Shown here piece by piece: positions 62,240 to 64,000 of a stretch of DNA of 64,000 nucleotides. Within the stretch, counting starts at the first letter, position 1. Every line of letters begins with the position of its first letter. Both the position numbers and the translations under genes were made by a program. The DNA lies in the NCBI RefSeq assembly GCF_963422335.1, contig NZ_OY729424.1, positions 806,001 through 870,000 of the forward strand. The letters are read 5' to 3'. Under the pieces are notes generated by a model. It saw only the letters and a program-made list of their open reading frames with translations. It did not search any database and was not told the origin of the DNA. Source of the stretch: an uncultured Roseateles sp. Its GTDB lineage: Bacteria; Pseudomonadota; Gammaproteobacteria; Burkholderiales; Burkholderiaceae_C.

Positions 62240-62540
62240 GATGGTTCCTCTATGGAGCCTGTCTAAAACCCGAGGAACAATGATTAGCTCGTCGGGGTGC
62301 GGGTGGCCGGACAGAACACCTGCCTTCAGCGCCGCTGGGGGTCTTGCTTTCTTTGCCCGAGCGCCAAGCAGGCGTCCGGGAAACCCACTATTACACCAAA
62401 AACCTCCTTATCCGTCAATGACTTACACCACAAACCAAGGCTTTGCGGGGGATTGACCACCCGCATAAATCTGTGGATAACTTACGTACAAGTCCTGCGG
62501 CAACGTACAATCCGGCCGCTCTGAGAACAAGTTTTCCACA
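62240..62540. promoter_or_regulatory. rpmH-dnaA intergenic region, candidate oriC
   Basis: A locally AT-richer region between divergent rpmH and dnaA, where betaproteobacterial origins usually lie. It has a perfect DnaA box TGTGGATAA at 62472-62480 and weaker ones, TTATCCGTC (62408-62416) and TTTTCCACA (62532-62540). One strong box is few for a full origin, so part of oriC may be elsewhere, for instance past dnaA. Confidence 0.6.
62453..62481 (+). promoter_or_regulatory. Likely dnaA promoter with overlapping DnaA box
   Basis: TTGACC (62453-62458), a 17-bp spacer and GATAAC (62476-62481) form a sigma-70 promoter about 60 bp before the dnaA ATG. The -10 overlaps the DnaA box, which would let DnaA repress its own gene, as known in E. 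coli. Confidence 0.6.
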
Positions 62541-63983
62541 ATGAGCGTAGATCTCTGGCAACGTGGCTGCGAACGGCTCGCCACCGAATTGCCCGAACAA
62601 CAATTCAACACCTGGATCCGTCCTTTGCCCCCCGCAGAGGTGTCGGATGCCGGCGGCGATGGCGCGGTCGTGTCGCTGCGCGTGCCCAACCGTTTCAAGC
62701 TGGACTGGATACGCAGCCAGTACGCGGGCCGCATCGAGGCCATCCTGACCGAGCTGGCCGGCAAGCCGGTGCGGCTGGAGCTTGCCCTGGCTCCACGCGA
62801 CACGCTGGCCCACACGCCCAGCGCCGGCAGTTCGGGTAGCGCCATCATCCTGCCGGGCCAGCCTGTGCAGGCCGGTCAGGTGCTGAACAACGGCCTGCGG
62901 CCGATGGCGGCCAGCTCGCAAGTCAGCGCACCGGCCCCCAGCATGGCACCGCAGCCGGTGTCGCGCCACCGCCTGAACACCGCGCTGACCTTCGACACCC
63001 TGGTGCCGGGCCGCGCCAACCAGATGGCGCGCACCGCCGCGCTGCATGTGGCCGGCGCGCCGGGCGTGATGTACAACCCGCTGTTCATCTATGGCGGCGT
63101 CGGCCTGGGCAAGACCCATCTGATACACGCCGTGGGCAACGCGCTGCTGCGCGACAAGCCCGACGCCCGCGTGCTCTATCTGCACGCCGAGCAGTTCATC
63201 AGCGATGTGGTGAAGAACTACCAGCGCAAGACCTTTGACGAGCTGAAGGCCAAGTACCACTCGCTGGACCTGCTGCTGATCGATGACGTGCAGTTCTTCG
63301 CCGGCAAGGACCGCACGCAGGAGGAGTTCTTCAACGCCTTCGAAGCGCTGCTGGCCAAGAAGGCCCACATCATCATGACCAGCGACACCTATCCCAAGGG
63401 ATTGGTGGACATCGACGAGCGCCTGACCAGCCGCTTCGATGCCGGCCTGACGGTGGCCATCGAACCGCCCGAGCTGGAAATGCGCGTGGCCATCCTGATA
63501 CGCAAATCAGACGCCGAGGGCACGGCCATGCCCGAGGACGTGGCCTTCTTCATCGCCAAGAACGTGCGCGCCAATGTGCGCGAGCTCGAGGGCGCGCTGC
63601 GCAAGGTGCTGGCCTACAGCCGCTTCAGCCACAAGGAAATCAATATCGCCCTGGCCCGCGAGGCGCTGAAAGACCTGCTGTCGATCCAGAACCGGCAGAT
63701 CTCGGTGGAGAACATCCAGAAGACCGTGGCCGACTTCTACAAGATCAAGGTCGCCGACATGTACAGCAAGAAGCGCCCGGCCAGCATTGCCCGCCCGCGC
63801 CAGATTGCCATGTACCTGGCCAAGGAACTGACGCAGAAGAGCCTGCCCGAGATCGGCGAGCTGTTCGGCGGCCGTGACCACACCACCGTCTTGCACGCCG
63901 TGCGCAAGATCGGCGGCGAGCGCAGCAAGAACACCGAGCTGAATCAACAGCTCCACGTGCTGGAGCAAACCCTCAAGGGTTGA
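62541..63983 (+). CDS. dnaA: Chromosomal replication initiator DnaA
   Basis: A complete 480-residue initiator. Domain I opens LWQRGCERLATELPEQQFNT. A low-complexity linker (about 95-145) follows. The AAA+ core has Walker A GGVGLGKTHLIHAVG and Walker B LLLIDDVQFFAGKDRTQEEF. The C-terminal DNA-binding domain has RPRQIAMYLAKELTQKSLP and GGRDHTTVLHAVRKI, which reads DnaA boxes. The window ends 17 bp after its stop; dnaN would be expected next. Confidence 0.98.
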   Translation: MSVDLWQRGCERLATELPEQQFNTWIRPLPPAEVSDAGGDGAVVSLRVPNRFKLDWIRSQYAGRIEAILTELAGKPVRLELALAPRDTLAHTPSAGSSGSAIILPGQPVQAGQVLNNGLRPMAASSQVSAPAPSMAPQPVSRHRLNTALTFDTLVPGRANQMARTAALHVAGAPGVMYNPLFIYGGVGLGKTHLIHAVGNALLRDKPDARVLYLHAEQFISDVVKNYQRKTFDELKAKYHSLDLLLIDDVQFFAGKDRTQEEFFNAFEALLAKKAHIIMTSDTYPKGLVDIDERLTSRFDAGLTVAIEPPELEMRVAILIRKSDAEGTAMPEDVAFFIAKNVRANVRELEGALRKVLAYSRFSHKEINIALAREALKDLLSIQNRQISVENIQKTVADFYKIKVADMYSKKRPASIARPRQIAMYLAKELTQKSLPEIGELFGGRDHTTVLHAVRKIGGERSKNTELNQQLHVLEQTLKG

Positions 63984-64000
63984 GTTTCTCGACTGGGGCA

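Overview
The window looks like the chromosome of a high-GC betaproteobacterium of the order Burkholderiales, probably near the Roseateles/Rubrivivax group. The evidence is the OmpC-type Burkholderiales porins, the many oxidoreductase and ABC-transport operons, and the conserved origin block at the right end (mnmE, yidC, yidD, rnpA, rpmH, then dnaA). The species assignment is inference. I see no tRNA, rRNA, CRISPR array, insertion sequence or prophage.

Region 1 (1-16767) is a transport and regulation block. A VOC-fold protein, a porin followed by a complete RND efflux operon, and a second porin followed by an LVIVD-repeat protein and a full branched-chain-amino-acid-type ABC transporter each start from near-identical promoters. 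Each promoter has a -35 TTGNAT, a 17-bp spacer and a -10 TATACA lying inside the palindrome ATGTATACAT. A GntR/FCD regulator sits beside the first promoter. Beside the second lies a decayed copy of that regulator's 3' end. The simplest reading is that the promoter-plus-regulator unit was duplicated, which placed uptake and efflux of one compound under a single regulator.

Region 2 (16835-24291) is a catabolic cluster: a three-subunit molybdenum hydroxylase, a DapA-family lyase, an aspartate-dehydrogenase-like enzyme, a LysR regulator, 3-hydroxyanthranilate 3,4-dioxygenase with every key residue, and a CoxG-like protein. I cannot name the substrate. An amino-aromatic or N-heteroaromatic compound is plausible.

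Region 3 (24306-30140) holds small conserved proteins and a leftward run of hydrolases (YCII-like, inositol-phosphatase-like, two HAD proteins, an M20 amidohydrolase), then a minimal AraC regulator divergent from a cupin. Region 4 (30313-38180) has a large c-di-GMP protein whose 3' end overlaps an HcnABC/opine-oxidase-like three-gene dehydrogenase, followed by an Lrp regulator and a class III aminotransferase. Region 5 (38431-44753) has a divergent class A penicillin-binding protein, two unknown exported proteins and a small ECF sigma operon. Region 6 (44754-47265) is a gene-poor accessory patch with a trypsin-like protease and one unknown protein. Region 7 (47266-58145) has a hydroxyacid dehydrogenase, a tandem GNAT protein, an aldehyde dehydrogenase, a haloacid dehalogenase, a DadA/PuuB-like oxidase and a dipeptide-type ABC transporter with a fused ATPase. 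It looks like an amine or amino-acid-derivative utilisation locus. Region 8 (58149-64000) is the origin-proximal housekeeping block, with a DnaA box and the dnaA promoter at 62453-62481.
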